In this document: one piece after another, positions 1-12,094 of the stretch
How the letters are laid out: every line of letters starts with the position of its first letter
How positions within the stretch are numbered: the stretch's first letter is position 1
DNA from: Spirometra erinaceieuropaei
Taxonomy: Eukaryota; Platyhelminthes; Cestoda; Diphyllobothriidea; Diphyllobothriidae
Length of the DNA stretch: 64,000 bases
Direction of reading: 5' to 3'
NCBI GenBank assembly: GCA_902702965.1
Contig: CACRXP010000312.1
Coordinates: 268,282 to 332,281 of the forward strand
Translations under genes and position numbers: made by a program
Notes under the pieces: model-generated
Seen by the model: the letters and a program-made list of their open reading frames with translations, nothing else
What the model was told of the DNA's origin: nothing
Databases searched by the model: none

Positions 1-63
1 TCGGCATTCAAGAGAATTTCTTTTCTGCCGCATGAAAAGGGCCCATTCTGCAAAAAATAGCCG

Positions 64-1037
64 CAGTAAGTGGGTCAACTCATAAAATGTTAACTGAAAT
101 TCCAAAGTGCGATTTCGTTTCGAACAGACTTACTCATTATTATTGTAAAACTAATCAGCATGCAGTACAATTCTATAACAATTCGGTTACCTAAGGATGC
201 TATATTTCGAACGAACTTCCTTATGGCTGCAAACCGCAACTATACTCTGTAAAAAATGATTACTTAAGTAGCCTAAATTTTTCTATTTGATATTCGATAC
301 CTCTAAAAATCCAATTAGATTTCATGGACAACATTTGTAAAATAGTCATGCCTTCGCTTTTTCGATAGCCATTGCGCGTAATTTTAATATTATACTCAAG
401 GATGGGACATAATTAGATTTAAAAATTTTATTATTGTGAGACTTTTTAAAACCGTGAAATAGTTGTTCATAAAACGCTATGCCTCTGCGTTTGCTAATGC
501 GACTTATAAAGTTAACAATATGGATCAAATCCAATGCAAATTTTTATAAACCCCATATTATTTCCTCTAAATACCGCAAAGTAATGTGTGGTTTTTTGTA
601 CGCCGAACATACACGGCTTGTAGTTTGTGAAACCTGAATCCTAGTGTAACGGTACAATAGGTTCAAAATTATTCGGGAAAGGAAAGGTTTTTGCAAACCA
701 ACAAAAATCCTCCTTTTAGTATGAACTTGAAAGAAGACGTAATTTACTACCGAAGAAGCTGGAGAATGAATATTTTTGTGCACGTTGCGGACTGTCAGGG
801 ACATCGAAAATCAAAGAGAAATGTGCGTGTTGTTTAAGTAATCATCTTTTACAGAGTTTAGTTTTTTCATGCAACCAAAAGGAAGACATTTTGAATGCCG
901 ACGCCCTGTGGTAATTGAATTATTATATAATTTTACAGCAACATGATAAATTTAACACCCCTCCTTTAGTAATCTTTAGGAAAAGAAAACGCATTTTTGA
1001 ATTTTGTTTAACATTTCATGAGTTTTCCCACCTATTG
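64..1037. repeat. Foldback/MITE-like element, copy 1 (complete)
   Basis: The two ends are inverted copies of each other: the left end reads CAGTAAGTGGGTCAACTCAT and the right end, reverse-complemented, CAATAGGTGGGAAAACTCAT. Similarity continues inward for roughly 380 bases per arm, leaving about 220 bases in the middle (around 440-660). The middle contains the phrase TTTTTAAAACCGTGAA, which recurs in the other copies. No transposase reading frame is visible, so this is a non-autonomous element. The best-preserved relative (28111-30761) begins TACAGTGAG and ends CTCACTGTA, which suggests a TA target duplication as in Tc1/mariner-type elements; in this copy the TA is not preserved. Confidence 0.75.
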
Positions 1038-1044
1038 TTCTGGC

Positions 1045-1830
1045 GTATCATAAATTGTTTTCATTGCTACTCCAATGCCCTTAAATGTTTAATTATACCT
1101 CGTGGAAAAAAAGCATAAATATATTTATTCTTTGCCCGTTCGGTAGAAAATCACGTCCTTTTCTAATTTCATACTCAAAGAAGGGTAGAATTGGGTTTTC
1201 AAGAGTTCCCAATCATGAGATTTTTTAAAACCGTGAATTGTCCGTTCATACAACATCGTGTCTCTGCATTTACTAATATTGCTTGTAAAGCTTACAATAT
1301 GTCTCGTATCCACTGGTTAGTTTTATACACCCCAAATGGCCTTCTCGAAATACGGTAGAGAAATGTATGCTTTTGCCTACGCGGAGAATATAGGGATTGT
1401 AGGTTGGAAACCCTGAATTCATTTACAACAGCAGGTGAAGTTGAAATGTATTCTTGAATTTGAAAAGTTTTTAAATGTCAAACTATACCCCTTCTTCGAG
1501 TAAAAAAATGAAAGAAGACATGACTCTCTACCAAGAGCGTAAAAGAATAAATATTTCTATGCCTGCTTTCCATGAAATATAATTTAATTTTTAAAGCATT
1601 GGAGATCATTGAAAAAATGAATGCTAATTAAGAAGTCATTGTATACGGGATGTGATTTTCGTATGTGGAGGGAAAGACGTTCGTTCGAAAACCGGCATCA
1701 CCTTGTAAGTAAATAATTACATAATTATGCTGTACCAAAATTATTTTCGAAACACTTCTTAAGTGCTCTTTTCCATACGAAAACGCATTTCAGAATTTTG
1801 GTCAACAATTTATGAGTTAACTCACTTACT
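1045..1830. repeat. Foldback/MITE-like element, copy 2 (left end truncated)
   Basis: It begins inside the left arm (CCTTAAATG..., around 1077) and runs through the shared middle (ACCGTGAATTGTCCGTTCAT, around 1230) to a right terminus near 1830 with the conserved AATTTATGAGTTAACTCACT. It abuts copy 1 almost directly, so one copy may have landed in or recombined with the other. Confidence 0.65.
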
Positions 1831-4800
1831 GAGCAAAATGAGGCGCTTAGATTTGCGGCAAAAAAAGGTTAGCAAAACCGAAGATATTTTCAAGATTGGT
1901 CGAAATACGAACACCCTTTTGACGTCAATCGTGACATCTCCTGAGCGGACAAAATTCGGTAGATTTCCTCTGGATTTTTTCGGAAATGATTTGAGGACGT
2001 GGATATTTATTCAAGCGATTCGCATACAAATACCCTACAAGCACACTAATCGGTGGAACCTATTGGGAATAAATGTTTCACCAACAGCACATCCATTAAA
2101 GGCTTCCTTTGTGGGTTTCCGCTTTATTAAGCAATTCTAATTTATTATTATCTCCACCCATTAATATCACTCAAAATATGTACAACAAAAACAGGCAATG
2201 TTAGTGCTCGCTCCAGTAATTATTTCAGGCATAATAAAATCAAAGTTAACTTCTTGTAAACTGGATATCAGGGTGATTAGAATGTGGTAAGACAGTGAAT
2301 ATTCATGAATTTCATATATGTTGTAGATAACTAACGTAGTCTGATGTAATATACGCTTGTGTGCATAGTCCATTAAGTCAACCAATCCCCTACTTTTCAG
2401 GTCAGCTACTTTACAAGGCGTAAACCACAGACTATACACGAACCGTAGTTTGAAGTGAGAGAAGAATGAGTAGAAATGTTAACTCTTGTTCAAATATCAG
2501 GCTTTAGAGCAGAGATATCATGTTTCCAGCCATGAGAATTCGGTTCCAGATGCAGCGCATAGTCCTCCCACGTAGCTGCTTTTCGATTGGTTCAAACATG
2601 AAGCGTTGCTGCATCGCAAATGTGTTATTTTATTCATAGTATACATTTTACTTTATGTAAGTCATAGGAATAACGCCGCTGTTTGCGTTCTTTTTTAGCT
2701 CACTCTCTATTCTTTATTAACGTGGTTCCACATTTTTACGGACAATGACATGTCTCTTATGACGCTGGCGGAACCAAGTGATGAATCAAAATCTCCGTGA
2801 ATAGTAAGTCTGCAAATGTTCTTATGCCCCAGACTAACTGCTGAATTTCTAAGGACACAGCGTGATTTCTTCTCTAAGGCCGATGGATTTCAGCTCACAT
2901 ACTAATATTTTTTTTTACGAAATGTGATAAGATGTGCATCAATTCCGGACAATAATTTTCGAAAAATCAAAAAAACACAAGAGTGAAAATCACAGTATGT
3001 AGTAGGACGTACTCCGGGAATGCTGGGAGAACCATTAATGAGCCCAACCCTTAGCAGATGCCTCATTATGCTACATTAAGTCGGCGTTACATCTGTTTTT
3101 CTTTTTTGTCAGTATCCGTGCCCGAATTTAATCAATAAATACGCATTTACGTAGTCTGTTGCAGTGCCTCAATGTTACGAGGTTACTGTGGCAAAAAGGA
3201 TGGAGTTTTAGCTCAAATATTGAAATTAAATCTCGGAGAGAACAGCTGACTTTCATCAGCCCGTACATTTACATTTTAGCAGGCTAAAAGACCTCTCACT
3301 CGAGTGAGGTTATCTTTCCGAAAGCAGTAGCTTCCTGGGCCGGAATGGAAGGCCGTTTAATTTTGCTTTATTATGCAAGAACTCTCCGGCTTATTATAGG
3401 CAATCATGTTGCAAGTAAGTTCAATTAAGCAAATCAAAACAGCCGCCACGCTCGCCATTAAATTGCCGCTTCTGGCCCATCTGTTTACCTTCATCTCTGT
3501 GCCATCTGCGCAGAGCACGCGAGCGCGGGCGAGGATGCCTGTTTCCGGTAGCTGATGTTAATGATCGCTCTGAACGGCTGTGAGAGAGAAGAACAAGCGT
3601 TATTGCCCTTGCCTTTCATGACCGGATATTTAGACCTCCACTGGAGGTTCAAAAGGAATGCATGCAAAGGATGCGCACCTCTGCAACAAATGAATTAACA
3701 GAGAAATAGCCGCCAGATAGTCCTGCTGAGTGAGGTTGTTGTCTGCAAGTGGCTGGAAAAACAGAAAGTTCTGGTTTTGCGTTAAGGGTGGCAAAAAAAC
3801 GATTGTATACTATGCATACGTAAATGTCAAGTCCGGCAAAACTGCAATTTCATATGATCTTGAAAGGGTTAGTTAACACCATTCTGCCGGACGAAATATT
3901 TTCCATTACTGACCGGCCTCAGTTGCCGATAGTCACACAGGAACAGATAGCCGGGCCATCTTGACTTTGAAAGTGTTTCTTCAATTTCTAGCATTTATTT
4001 ACTAAATTTTTAAGCATTGTGCAGTGTTCACTTTAGCCGACTGAGCTTGACTATTTGTCTACAGGATGTGATTTGCCGAAACACTGAGACGTCATTGAGT
4101 CATTTTCATTATCATTGAGTCATTATCTACGTAGCGGTTTCTTAGGGTGCTGACAACCTAGTCTAAATTTTTGTATTTCTCAACTGAAAAGTCCTGAGTT
4201 TGTAGATCGAGGCGCCATTTTCTTGTTGTTGGAAGGACAAAACAAAGGACTCAACCAACGTATATGCCAGTTTGGGGAAGTATTTCGAGAAAAAAGTTAT
4301 TTTTGGTGCTTTCTCAGGTGAGGCAGTTCGTTCATGCATATCCTCCAGACATTCGACTAAGTCATCATTTATATAAAAACTGTTATTTTATTTTATGCTT
4401 TATGTTGTACTATTTATTTTTGAATGGTGGGCCGTTGCTGCTGGCAAGCGCTGTCAATGACTCAAACCGTCGATTCGAAATGTTTTCTGAGAGTTCCACT
4501 GGCAGACGCGCGATTTAATCGAAGTACTGTGAATACGTGGACGATATGCGTACAAATCCGCTTCTGCAGACGGTGACCGAACGTGTCCGAGAACAGAAAG
4601 CGATAACTGACGCGGCACTAGAAAACAGATTAATAATTACATCCCAATGAGAGTGGCGAGATAGTATGCTGGCGCTCCTGGAATGAGAACACAACCGGCA
4701 CATTCTTGGTGAGGGTTGGGTGCAGCCACTAATACTTTCCTCAATTCAACTTAACTCGGTGTATGCGCTCGTCAGGGGAGTTTTACAGATATTGATTGGC

Positions 4801-4900
4801 GATCAAAATTAAGGAGCGCATATAAAAGTGGGGTTTATACACAGAAATACTAAACACCCAGTGCTACAGTTTGTCCTGCACTAAGTTCCACGCTTATCTG
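1831..4900. other. No recognisable gene
   Basis: The only open frames are short and have no recognisable domain. A somewhat more G+C-rich patch around 3300-3900 has no coding signature I can name. Confidence 0.5.
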
Positions 4901-4904
4901 TTTC

Positions 4905-5015
4905 CGCGTCCTAACCATAACTTCAATTCCAAAGTTATCTGGAAATCCAACCCTTACTCCACTTCTGACCGTGGCTCTCACCCTGATCCTAAGGCTGGCA
5001 TTAACCCTATTAGAA
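4905..5015. repeat. Degenerate CCCTAA-like (telomere-like) tract
   Basis: Short imperfect units resembling CCCTAA recur (CCTAACCATAAC, CAACCCTTACTCC, ATTAACCCTATTAG). Flatworm telomeres are (TTAGGG)n, but this tract is too decayed to be a functional array. Similar, longer tracts lie at 50388-50492 and 52262-52512, so it may be part of a dispersed repeat. Confidence 0.4.
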
Positions 5016-5199
5016 TTTAGCACAGTCGCCCGTAGTACAGCGGATTGAGATTAATTTGTCCAACCAAAATGACCATTGTTTTTGCAGCGAATTAAGTAGA
5101 AAGCATTCATGTAGCAACGTATATCGCAAAGCCTATATCAAGCATGTAAATATTTTCGTAGAAGGATCACTTGTTCAATAAGACAGTTTTCAAAAGGCT

Positions 5200-5876
5200 T
5201 TCCACAGGCTGTACATGTGTGTGCAGGCCTGTCTTTATTACAACAACGACGAGCTCCTTAAGAAAGAGTTTGTCTACCTGTATCGGTTGTTTCGATCTAA
5301 CGGATATCCGACAAATTTTGTAAAGAACTGCCACGTACATCAGACAGAACCGCAAGGTACTACCCTCAACGGGGAAAATGTATCTCGACAATTCTTCTCT
5401 GTGACTTCTACGCATGGAACGTTCGAAGTAATCGCCCGGCAGTTAAATTGCTCTGGTAGTCACATCGCCCACAAACCAGCATTCTCACTACGCGCAACAA
5501 TATCTCGTATCAGGGATCCTATCCCCAAAAGAGCAACACACAAACGCAATTTATGACATTCCGTGAGAAAATTGCTCTTGCGTGTAAATTGGTCATACAG
5601 GTCGAAACCTGGGCACCCGTATTAATGAACCCAAACCGGTTGTCCGTCGGCGAAGCCCCCCTGTCCCTCGTCTTTGTTCATGCGCTCGAGTGCGACCACC
5701 GATTCAGATGGGATGGCACAGAGGTTATCGTCATGGCTAACTCAAAGCGGGCGAGAGAATTTCTCGAGGCCTCATACCCCAGTGCTGGTAGTATCAACCG
5801 CCATGTTGACCTAGACGTTCATTACGAGGGCTTACGCTCACGAATTACTGTCCGTTTCCCAAATGCCACATGAACG
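5200..5876 (+). pseudogene. PLE remnant: RT-to-endonuclease linker and GIY-YIG domain
   Basis: The first open stretch (5215-5556) carries the linker that follows the RT in PLEs, with the block YLYRLFRSNGYPTNFVKNC and then AHKPAF. In the same region, other frames read AIYDIP, IGHTGRNLGTRINE and finally a C-terminal block (5660-5873) containing RFRWDGTEVIVMANSK, SINRHVDLD and YEGLRSR. This order is linker, GIY-YIG core, C-terminus, as in the better copies at 36-38 kb. At least one frameshift (about 5650) and stops inside the nuclease core, including the tyrosine of YIG, make it nonfunctional. The RT itself is missing, so the copy is 5' truncated. The lineage is shared with the 9200-9521 fragment. 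Confidence 0.75.
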
Positions 5877-5879
5877 GCC

Positions 5880-6784
5880 CCGAATCCAGACACCCGGAGC
5901 CCAACTGATCCACCATCCACCCTCACCCTCCAGCACGGGCATCCGTTATTGTTCCGCCTCCCCCCTCCCCTTTCGCATAGAGACCTACTATGACTCTGTG
6001 ACCATCCCTCTCATAGGCCTATAGTCTCTCTGTCCTGTCGCGTTAACTAGACTAGTGTGACAAACTTACTTTATCCCTTGTTTTCATTTCCTCTGACGAC
6101 GGCTGGTGTCACCAACTCGAAAATTCACGAACACAACTCGATTTTTCCGAAGACCTTTCTTTTTTCATTATATCGTCTCGGACTGCATAGCATCTCTGAT
6201 CTACGACACACATATATCTATACTACGTGGAATATGCATTTATTGTCTAAGAAGTGATTGTAAGAAAGGAAGGAATTGGTAGTTTGCCCTTTTTAAAACA
6301 AATTCGGCTTTCCGTATTCTAGTTTGGTGGCAAATCGCCTAAAATCTGAATGCCAGCAATTTTCCATTATGCTTCGGAGAAGTCACTTAGAGGATATTTT
6401 CATATCCGCTAATCAGATTTCTCTAAGCAAAATGACGTAAGGAGGCAGCTGAGAGTTTGCCTGACGCAGGAGACGACAAACAACGCATGACGTATGAGAT
6501 GAACGCTGCGCCGATGTCTGACGCGTTAATTAGTTTTCAGTAAGGCAAACTTGGGCGGCAGAAGTCGCAGACTTCCCTCGCCCACCTTGCTCCGATGGAA
6601 TTGCACAGCCAAGACTGCCATGTGTGGACGGAGGCGTAGTTTCACATTCGACGTCGTCGTGCGGGGCTGCTGTGGGGGCGGATCAGATCTGACATGTTTG
6701 GGAGTGCCATAGGGACTATAGTAGGAAACAGCCATTATAGACTAACCTCAAGTTCTAAGAACGACCGAGTTTTCAAGTCAGAAC
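5880..6784. other. No recognisable gene
   Basis: C-rich sequence after the PLE remnant (about 5880-5970) is probably the element's 3' untranslated part. The rest contains no domain or repeat that I can place. Confidence 0.45.
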
Positions 6785-6786
6785 TA

Positions 6787-7590
6787 CAGTGAGTGACCGA
6801 TCTCAGGAAATGTTGGCTGAAATTTATAAATTTCGTTTTTGATTAGCAAGGAGTACATAGGCACCATTCTAATGCTGAATACCTTGCGGCAGAATCCTTC
6901 AATATTTCGGACTTAACATGATGTTTCATTGTGAATGCACTCGTCTTAATATCGTAGAAACCGTACTCGGTAACAATTGACTGCCTAAGTAGCATGAATT
7001 TCTCCCATTGACTTTCGATGGTCTTAAAAAATCATTTTTATTTTATAGAAACCATGAAAAAAATTATGCTTTCTGTCATTTGATACAAAATCACACCATC
7101 TTTATATTTCATACACAACAAGGTGTATAATTAGGTACTAAAACTTTTTACATTGCTGAATAATTTGGAGCCCGATTGGTCGTTGCACCTGTGTCTAGTG
7201 ATTTCAGTCTTAAAGTTGCCTTCGTTCTGCGTAATAAAAACCACATATTCATCTATGCTTTTAAAAATATGTCATATATACTCCATAAAATTTTGAACTA
7301 CATGCGAGCTAGTTTGTACATTTCAGAAGGAACAGTGGTAAACGGACAGGTGCGATGCAATATGAATAGGCACTACGCACTCTTATAAAATCTCATAATA
7401 CGAAACTTTTTAAAAGTCCAGTTATACCCCTTTTCTGAGTATAAACCTTATAGAAGGCGTGAATATCTATTAAATGATTGAAAGAATTCATATTGTTGTT
7501 CATATTTTCTATAAAATATATTTGGTTTTACAAGACGATCGAAAATCAGTGGGAAAATTGCATGATACTTAAGTAGAATCGCAGGCCCTA
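6787..7590. repeat. Foldback/MITE-like element, copy 3 (right end lost)
   Basis: The left terminus CAGTGAGTGACCGATCTC is nearly identical to that of the element at 28111 and is preceded by TA. The right arm is recognisable to around 7590 (ATATATTTGGTTTTACAAGACGATCG) but the terminal inverted repeat is missing. Confidence 0.65.
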
Positions 7591-9190
7591 CATGGGGTGA
7601 TGTAAACGACTACTTTATTATCATAAAAAGATGTGAAAGGTGTGTATGCGTGCAGTAGTAATCATTATGAGTGACAGACGGGATAGTTTTTCTACAGGGG
7701 CCGTTTTGACGAGAATATGAAGACATAATTCTTATATATTGATAAAATTCCAAAACCCCCTTGAAGAAAGAGGTAGATGTCGGGGGATGCGATCGGACCT
7801 ACGAGACAGACGGAACCGATCATCTCTACGATTTGCGAACTGCCTCAATTCCAGCGAACCTGGGTGCCACAAAGATCGTTAGCACTTTTTATCGGGGCAT
7901 ACAATTACATCAATTCCAAATGCCTATGCTCAAGCCTCTTCTATTCAAGCAGGATTGTGAAAAACCGATTGAGAACTCAATAGAGGTTCTAGAGAAATCA
8001 AGAGGTATTAGAGTGTATGGTGGTTAGAAAATGCACTCTTCCGATGTCATCTACTTCTTCACATCTAATTGCTGGATTCAGGAAAATAGTATAAGAGCGC
8101 CCTACAGTAGCTAACAGATTTATGTTTCGAAACCTCCATATGGTTCGAATAACAATACTATCAAAAACTGAAATAAACCCTTACCTAACAATGGCTACAT
8201 GACTGTAGAAATTGGAGGCCACGACTGTTCCGGTAGCTGGTTCAAACTTGTACTTACCATGTACAGAGGACGAATACCATCATTGTTAAAAAGAATTGGG
8301 TGGAAATGCATCACAGCACTATCAGCTCAACGATTGAATTCAAACTCCTAGAGAAATTTGACAAAAAACTCTCACTTTTCTTGTTCTGACTCAGTGGGAG
8401 ACTGGCGGAACACTAAGCACGCTGTCATACCGTAAAAAAAGGCATACGAAATTCATTTTCTGCTATGCTGAAAACCACGCGGGTGCGGTCAGTGGCCGGG
8501 AGAGTTGAAGTAAGTCAATTGCATGGACTTTTTTCTCAGAACTGACAACCTTAGGATTTTGTACGACGAAACATAAGACGACGGTTTATTAGAACAAAGG
8601 GGCATATATGGAGACTGCTTACTGACGCAAGTGCCAAATAAGTATTGCTCCTTAAGTGTACAAACTTGCTAACTGTTCTCGATGTGTATTTGGTGTAGAC
8701 TTGTAAAAACGACGCTTCGACATCTCTGTGAGGCTTTCGAAACTAAACCTTCGTTTTCTTCTGTCCTCCAACTACATGGATTTTTCTCATGTATACATTT
8801 GTTGGCCTATTTTGCTCATTCTATGTTAATTCCCCCCTTCTTATTTATTCGAACCACGATAATGAGGTCCTCCGTACACTACGCTGGCACTCTTTAGATG
8901 GAAGCCGATTATGATGTAAATTTTACACCTCATTCGCTGACAATTCTTCGGGATGTCGACAGTTGCAGTCTTAGGTAGATACTGCTTGGGTTTTTCTGTT
9001 GTTATCACCTTTGCGTATCCCTTTTATCCACTGTGAATGGAGGCATTTTCGCTAAATATATTGGAATAGTACTCCAAAAAGAAAGCGTTTATTTCACTCG
9101 AAAGCTCGCATTTTCCAAATGCACAACTTTTCGCCGAGTTAAAAAGCCTGTGTCCGTAGAAAAAATAGCCAATGTTATTTGCCGCATACC
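7591..9190. other. No recognisable gene
   Basis: Short open frames at 7761-8027 and 8682-8897 show no domain similarity that I can recognise, and no repeat family in this window matches them. Confidence 0.45.
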
Positions 9191-9199
9191 GTGCGTTAA

Positions 9200-9521
9200 C
9201 TAAGTTTGTCTACGTATTGGTCATACAGGTTGACGTCTTAGGACTCACTTAAACGAGGATACGTTTTCACTCCGCTGCTTGCGACCTGTGTCGAACGTGT
9301 TTGGGCATGCCCTCAAGTGTGACCCACGATTTAGTTGGGACGATATTGAAGTGATTGCAATGGCTACCCCCAGATATTTTAACACAATCGGCATCAACCG
9401 CCACGTCGATCTAGACGCCCACTGCGAGGGCCTACGTGCGCGCTCACTGAATTTTTCCTACCTCTTAAAAACTGCTAATCCACAGCCGAAAGTGCCGACA
9501 TCTCTAGCACCGGCGCACTGA
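9200..9521 (+). pseudogene. PLE remnant: GIY-YIG C-terminus
   Basis: The translation contains RFSWDDIEVIAMAT and GINRHVDLDAHCEGLRAR, colinear with the C-terminal block of the 5200-5876 remnant, and the upstream DNA shares ATTGGTCATACAGGT with it. Only the end of the endonuclease region survives. Differences between the two copies are spread through both codons and indels, so they are old, independent insertions of one PLE lineage. Confidence 0.7.
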
Positions 9522-9909
9522 CCCACTGTCCCGCATCAACGGCCAACCACCCGCAAAAACGTCTTCGCGAGAAGGCGAAGCAAAGGCTGACGGCTCGTTA
9601 ATGTGTCGCTAAAAAGATCATGCTGGAACGACTCGGTCCACGTTGTTGTATCAATGTGCTACGCAATAGTGAAAGAATGATTTCCTATGACCATGAAATG
9701 ATAAACTAGATACGTATTAAACCTAGTGGGGTCACACAAACTATCCTTGCCGAACATTTTGGCTCTAATAGAGACTAAGTCGTTTTGATGATGCTTCCTC
9801 TAACAAAAAATGAGTGAGACCGCGCAGTGATTGCCGCACACGCACCGTTTTGCGATTACCTTCGAAGTCGCATATTATTGATATTCTCAAGATCATGAAG
9901 AACTTTTCT

Positions 9910-9995
9910 ATTTTTCCGCAAGTCTTGGAACACCACGACGGATATCCTACACATATATCGCAGGATATCGGCGAAAAACGTATCTGGGCATTTAG
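9910..9995 (+). ncRNA. Hammerhead-like repeat, long-loop family, copy a (degenerate)
   Basis: It aligns to copy b 352 bases downstream through ATATCGGCGAAA, the TATC/TGTC cleavage-site region and the following TAGTACCTGTGTCGGG. The CUGANGA side has decayed to CACGACG. The stem II region still makes a 7-bp hairpin (GATATCC with GGATATC). It probably no longer cleaves. Confidence 0.5.
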
Positions 9996-10265
9996 ATAGT
10001 ACCTGTGTCGGGAGAGCGGTATAATGCGTTCGATGCATACATTTCATAATACTCGTAGTATTACTTGTCTGTATAATGGACAGTACGTGATTGTTGCACA
10101 GTAGTCGATTGTCTTCGACTCAAATTTCCGATAAAATTTCAGTACTGATCGTAAACGGTCATGTCCCGGAGACTTAACTCATGTCCTGCACTGAGTATTT
10201 TCTGAAATTATTTACTTTATTATCCTCTGGAGTTCGTATAACGCAAACCTCATAGAGAACGCTGA

Positions 10266-10345
10266 GGGTCTCACTGAAGAACCGAACTCCTCCCGGCTGT
10301 GTCACACAGCGGCAAAATATCGGCGAAACGCGTGTCTGAACTTTC
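10266..10345 (+). ncRNA. Hammerhead ribozyme-like motif, long-loop family, copy b (best core)
   Basis: All canonical core residues of a hammerhead are present: CTGAAGA at 10274-10280, GAAA at 10325-10328 and a GTC cleavage triplet ending at 10336. Stem II pairs CCGA (10282-10285) with TCGG (10320-10323), and its large loop holds a further perfect hairpin (GCTGTG/CACAGC). Stem III is AC/GT closed by the tetraloop GCGT. Stem I is short (TCA with TGA). The related copies at 15.5, 15.8, 62.9 and 63.3 kb conserve GCCGA/TCGGC-type pairing. What it belongs to is uncertain: a retrozyme-like or SINE-like repeat, or a PLE end. Confidence 0.65.
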
Positions 10346-10440
10346 AGTAAGTACTTATGTCGGGAATATGATATAATGTTTTCGATGTATACATACATAT
10401 ATGCGAGGAATAGGCGATCTCGGGAACCAAAGTTTCAATA

Positions 10441-10480
10441 GCCTGACGTTTCAGCAGCAAACAAGCTTCCATCGTCGAAG
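10441..10480 (-). ncRNA. PLE-type terminal hammerhead, inverted relative to the adjacent PLE
   Basis: On the minus strand the sequence reads GACGATGGAAGC, a loop, then GAAACGTCAGGC, matching the PLE-end ribozyme motif seen at 23.6, 28.3 and 29.7 kb. The first core block is mutated (TCGACGA instead of CUGANGA). It lies just 5' of the plus-strand PLE coding remnant and in opposite orientation, the same inverted-cap arrangement as at other PLE loci here. Confidence 0.5.
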
Positions 10481-10521
10481 GTGAGTTGTAAACGGCGCCT
10501 CACAGTATATACATACGTATA

Positions 10522-11960
10522 TACATACCGGAATTACTGGAATTGTGCCTCAGAACTTTCTTCACTTTTGGCGACCGGGTTTACGAGCAGAAGAAGGGAA
10601 CACCGATGGGCTCCCCTCTGTATGGATTGATTGCTGAGATGGTTCTGCAGAGGCTAGAACGACTGGTCTTCCGTTCATACTCCCAAAAATTCTGGGCCAG
10701 ATATGTCGACGGCACATTTGTCGTAATCAAGAGGAACGACGTTTAGGCCTTTAAGGTCTTACTGGACTCAGTATTCCCCGACATTCAATTTAAAATGGAA
10801 GAGGAGAACAATAGCTAATTGCCCTTCCTCGACATGAATGCTGCAAGAACGGTTAGTGGAAGGGTAAGAGCTACGGTAAACCGTAAGGCTACGAATACCA
10901 GACGCATCCTCCAATTCCAAAGCAACCACCCTATTGGTCACAAGCGCACTTGTGTCAGAACTCTCTTTCGACGAGTTCAAACACACTGTAGTGACGGCGA
11001 CGGGAAAATGGAGGAGGCAAAATACCTACATTCTTTATTCACAGCCAATGGTTACCTACGATCATTCATACGTGAGTGCCGACGAAAAACTACCCGTCAG
11101 CGATCAGACGGTGAGAAGCCGAAGTTTTGGCTTGCGATCCCCTACGTGAGGAATGTTTTCGAGGCGACAGTTAGAATCCTAAACCCGTTTGGGATAGAGG
11201 TGGCCCATAAACCGGAATTCACACCAGACAGCAGATAATAAGACCCAAAGACCCGCTACCGGCAACGGAACAGTCAGCAGTGATCTACAGCATACCGCGC
11301 CAAAAATGCGATGCAAGGTTGTTGGTGAAACGAGGAAACGCCTCTGCACTGAGCACCAGCTTGCAGTCAACCGTGAGGATAAACTGTCACTGGTATATGG
11401 CCACATGCAACAGGAGAAACACAGTTTCGCTTTTGGGGAAGCAAGCGTCCTCGGTCGAACCCATGACCAGATGGCTAGGCTGGTGCTCGGAAGCTGGTCC
11501 TCAATTGGCACAATCAGCAGGGCTATTGATCTTCATCCGGTCTACCAGGCGCTACGTACAAGGCTCCAGTCAGTCCAGACGGGGCCAACAGTATTGGCGA
11601 GCAAGTCGCGGCTCCTCCAACAGTTGTCACCTTCACAGCAGGGGGGAAGATTCAGCCGGAGGTCAAACGACCAACGCGAGACATCGCCCCACCGGCGCGC
11701 CCAAACAGCCGAGCGGGATTCGCACCTGCAACGGCAGCTGATCAGTCCATCCGATTATGAGGGGAGGGCTCATGGGCACACAGATTTTACAGCGACTGCG
11801 ACAGCCGGTCAGGGAGCAGAGGTCACAGGAGCACGCCATCGGCCGCACGCAGACGGACAAAAGCCAATCCCAGCCAGAAGGCGGGTCAGAGTTCGTGCGT
11901 CAGGCATGCCTATAACACGAAACAGGCGGCTAGACAGAACAACTCCGAGTCAGCAGGAAC
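10522..11960 (+). pseudogene. PLE remnant: RT palm/thumb, linker, GIY-YIG and basic C-terminal tail
   Basis: Reading starts inside the RT with CLRTFFTFGDRVYEQ, followed by GTPMGSPLYGLIAEMVLQRL and the catalytic block, which here is YVDG (10702-10713) rather than YVDD, a lost catalytic aspartate. In-frame stops follow at about 10744 and 10816. The linker (LFTANGYLRSFIREC, IPYVRNVFEA, VAHKPEF) runs to 11238. The nuclease core follows in shifted frames (STAYRAKNAM; GETRKRLC; HQLAVNRED), then a Q/R-rich tail to about 11960. Order and spacing match the near-complete copy at 35.5-38.2 kb. The 5' half is missing and capped by an inverted terminus (10441-10480). Confidence 0.85.
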
Positions 11961-12094
11961 GGAAGGAGGAAGTTTCCAAAACGTCTGCATCAATACAGTG
12001 TACTCCATGCAATCGCCCTTTTTTTCTTCTTCGTCTTCTTTTGGGGATGTTGAGCGGGATAATTTATCAGAACCTCGAATCTTCACCCATGTTG

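Noticed and set aside
10268..10345. Long-loop hammerhead as a bacterial-type riboswitch or tRNA
   Set aside because: The core blocks and cleavage triplet fit a hammerhead; there is no tRNA cloverleaf and no gene downstream to regulate.
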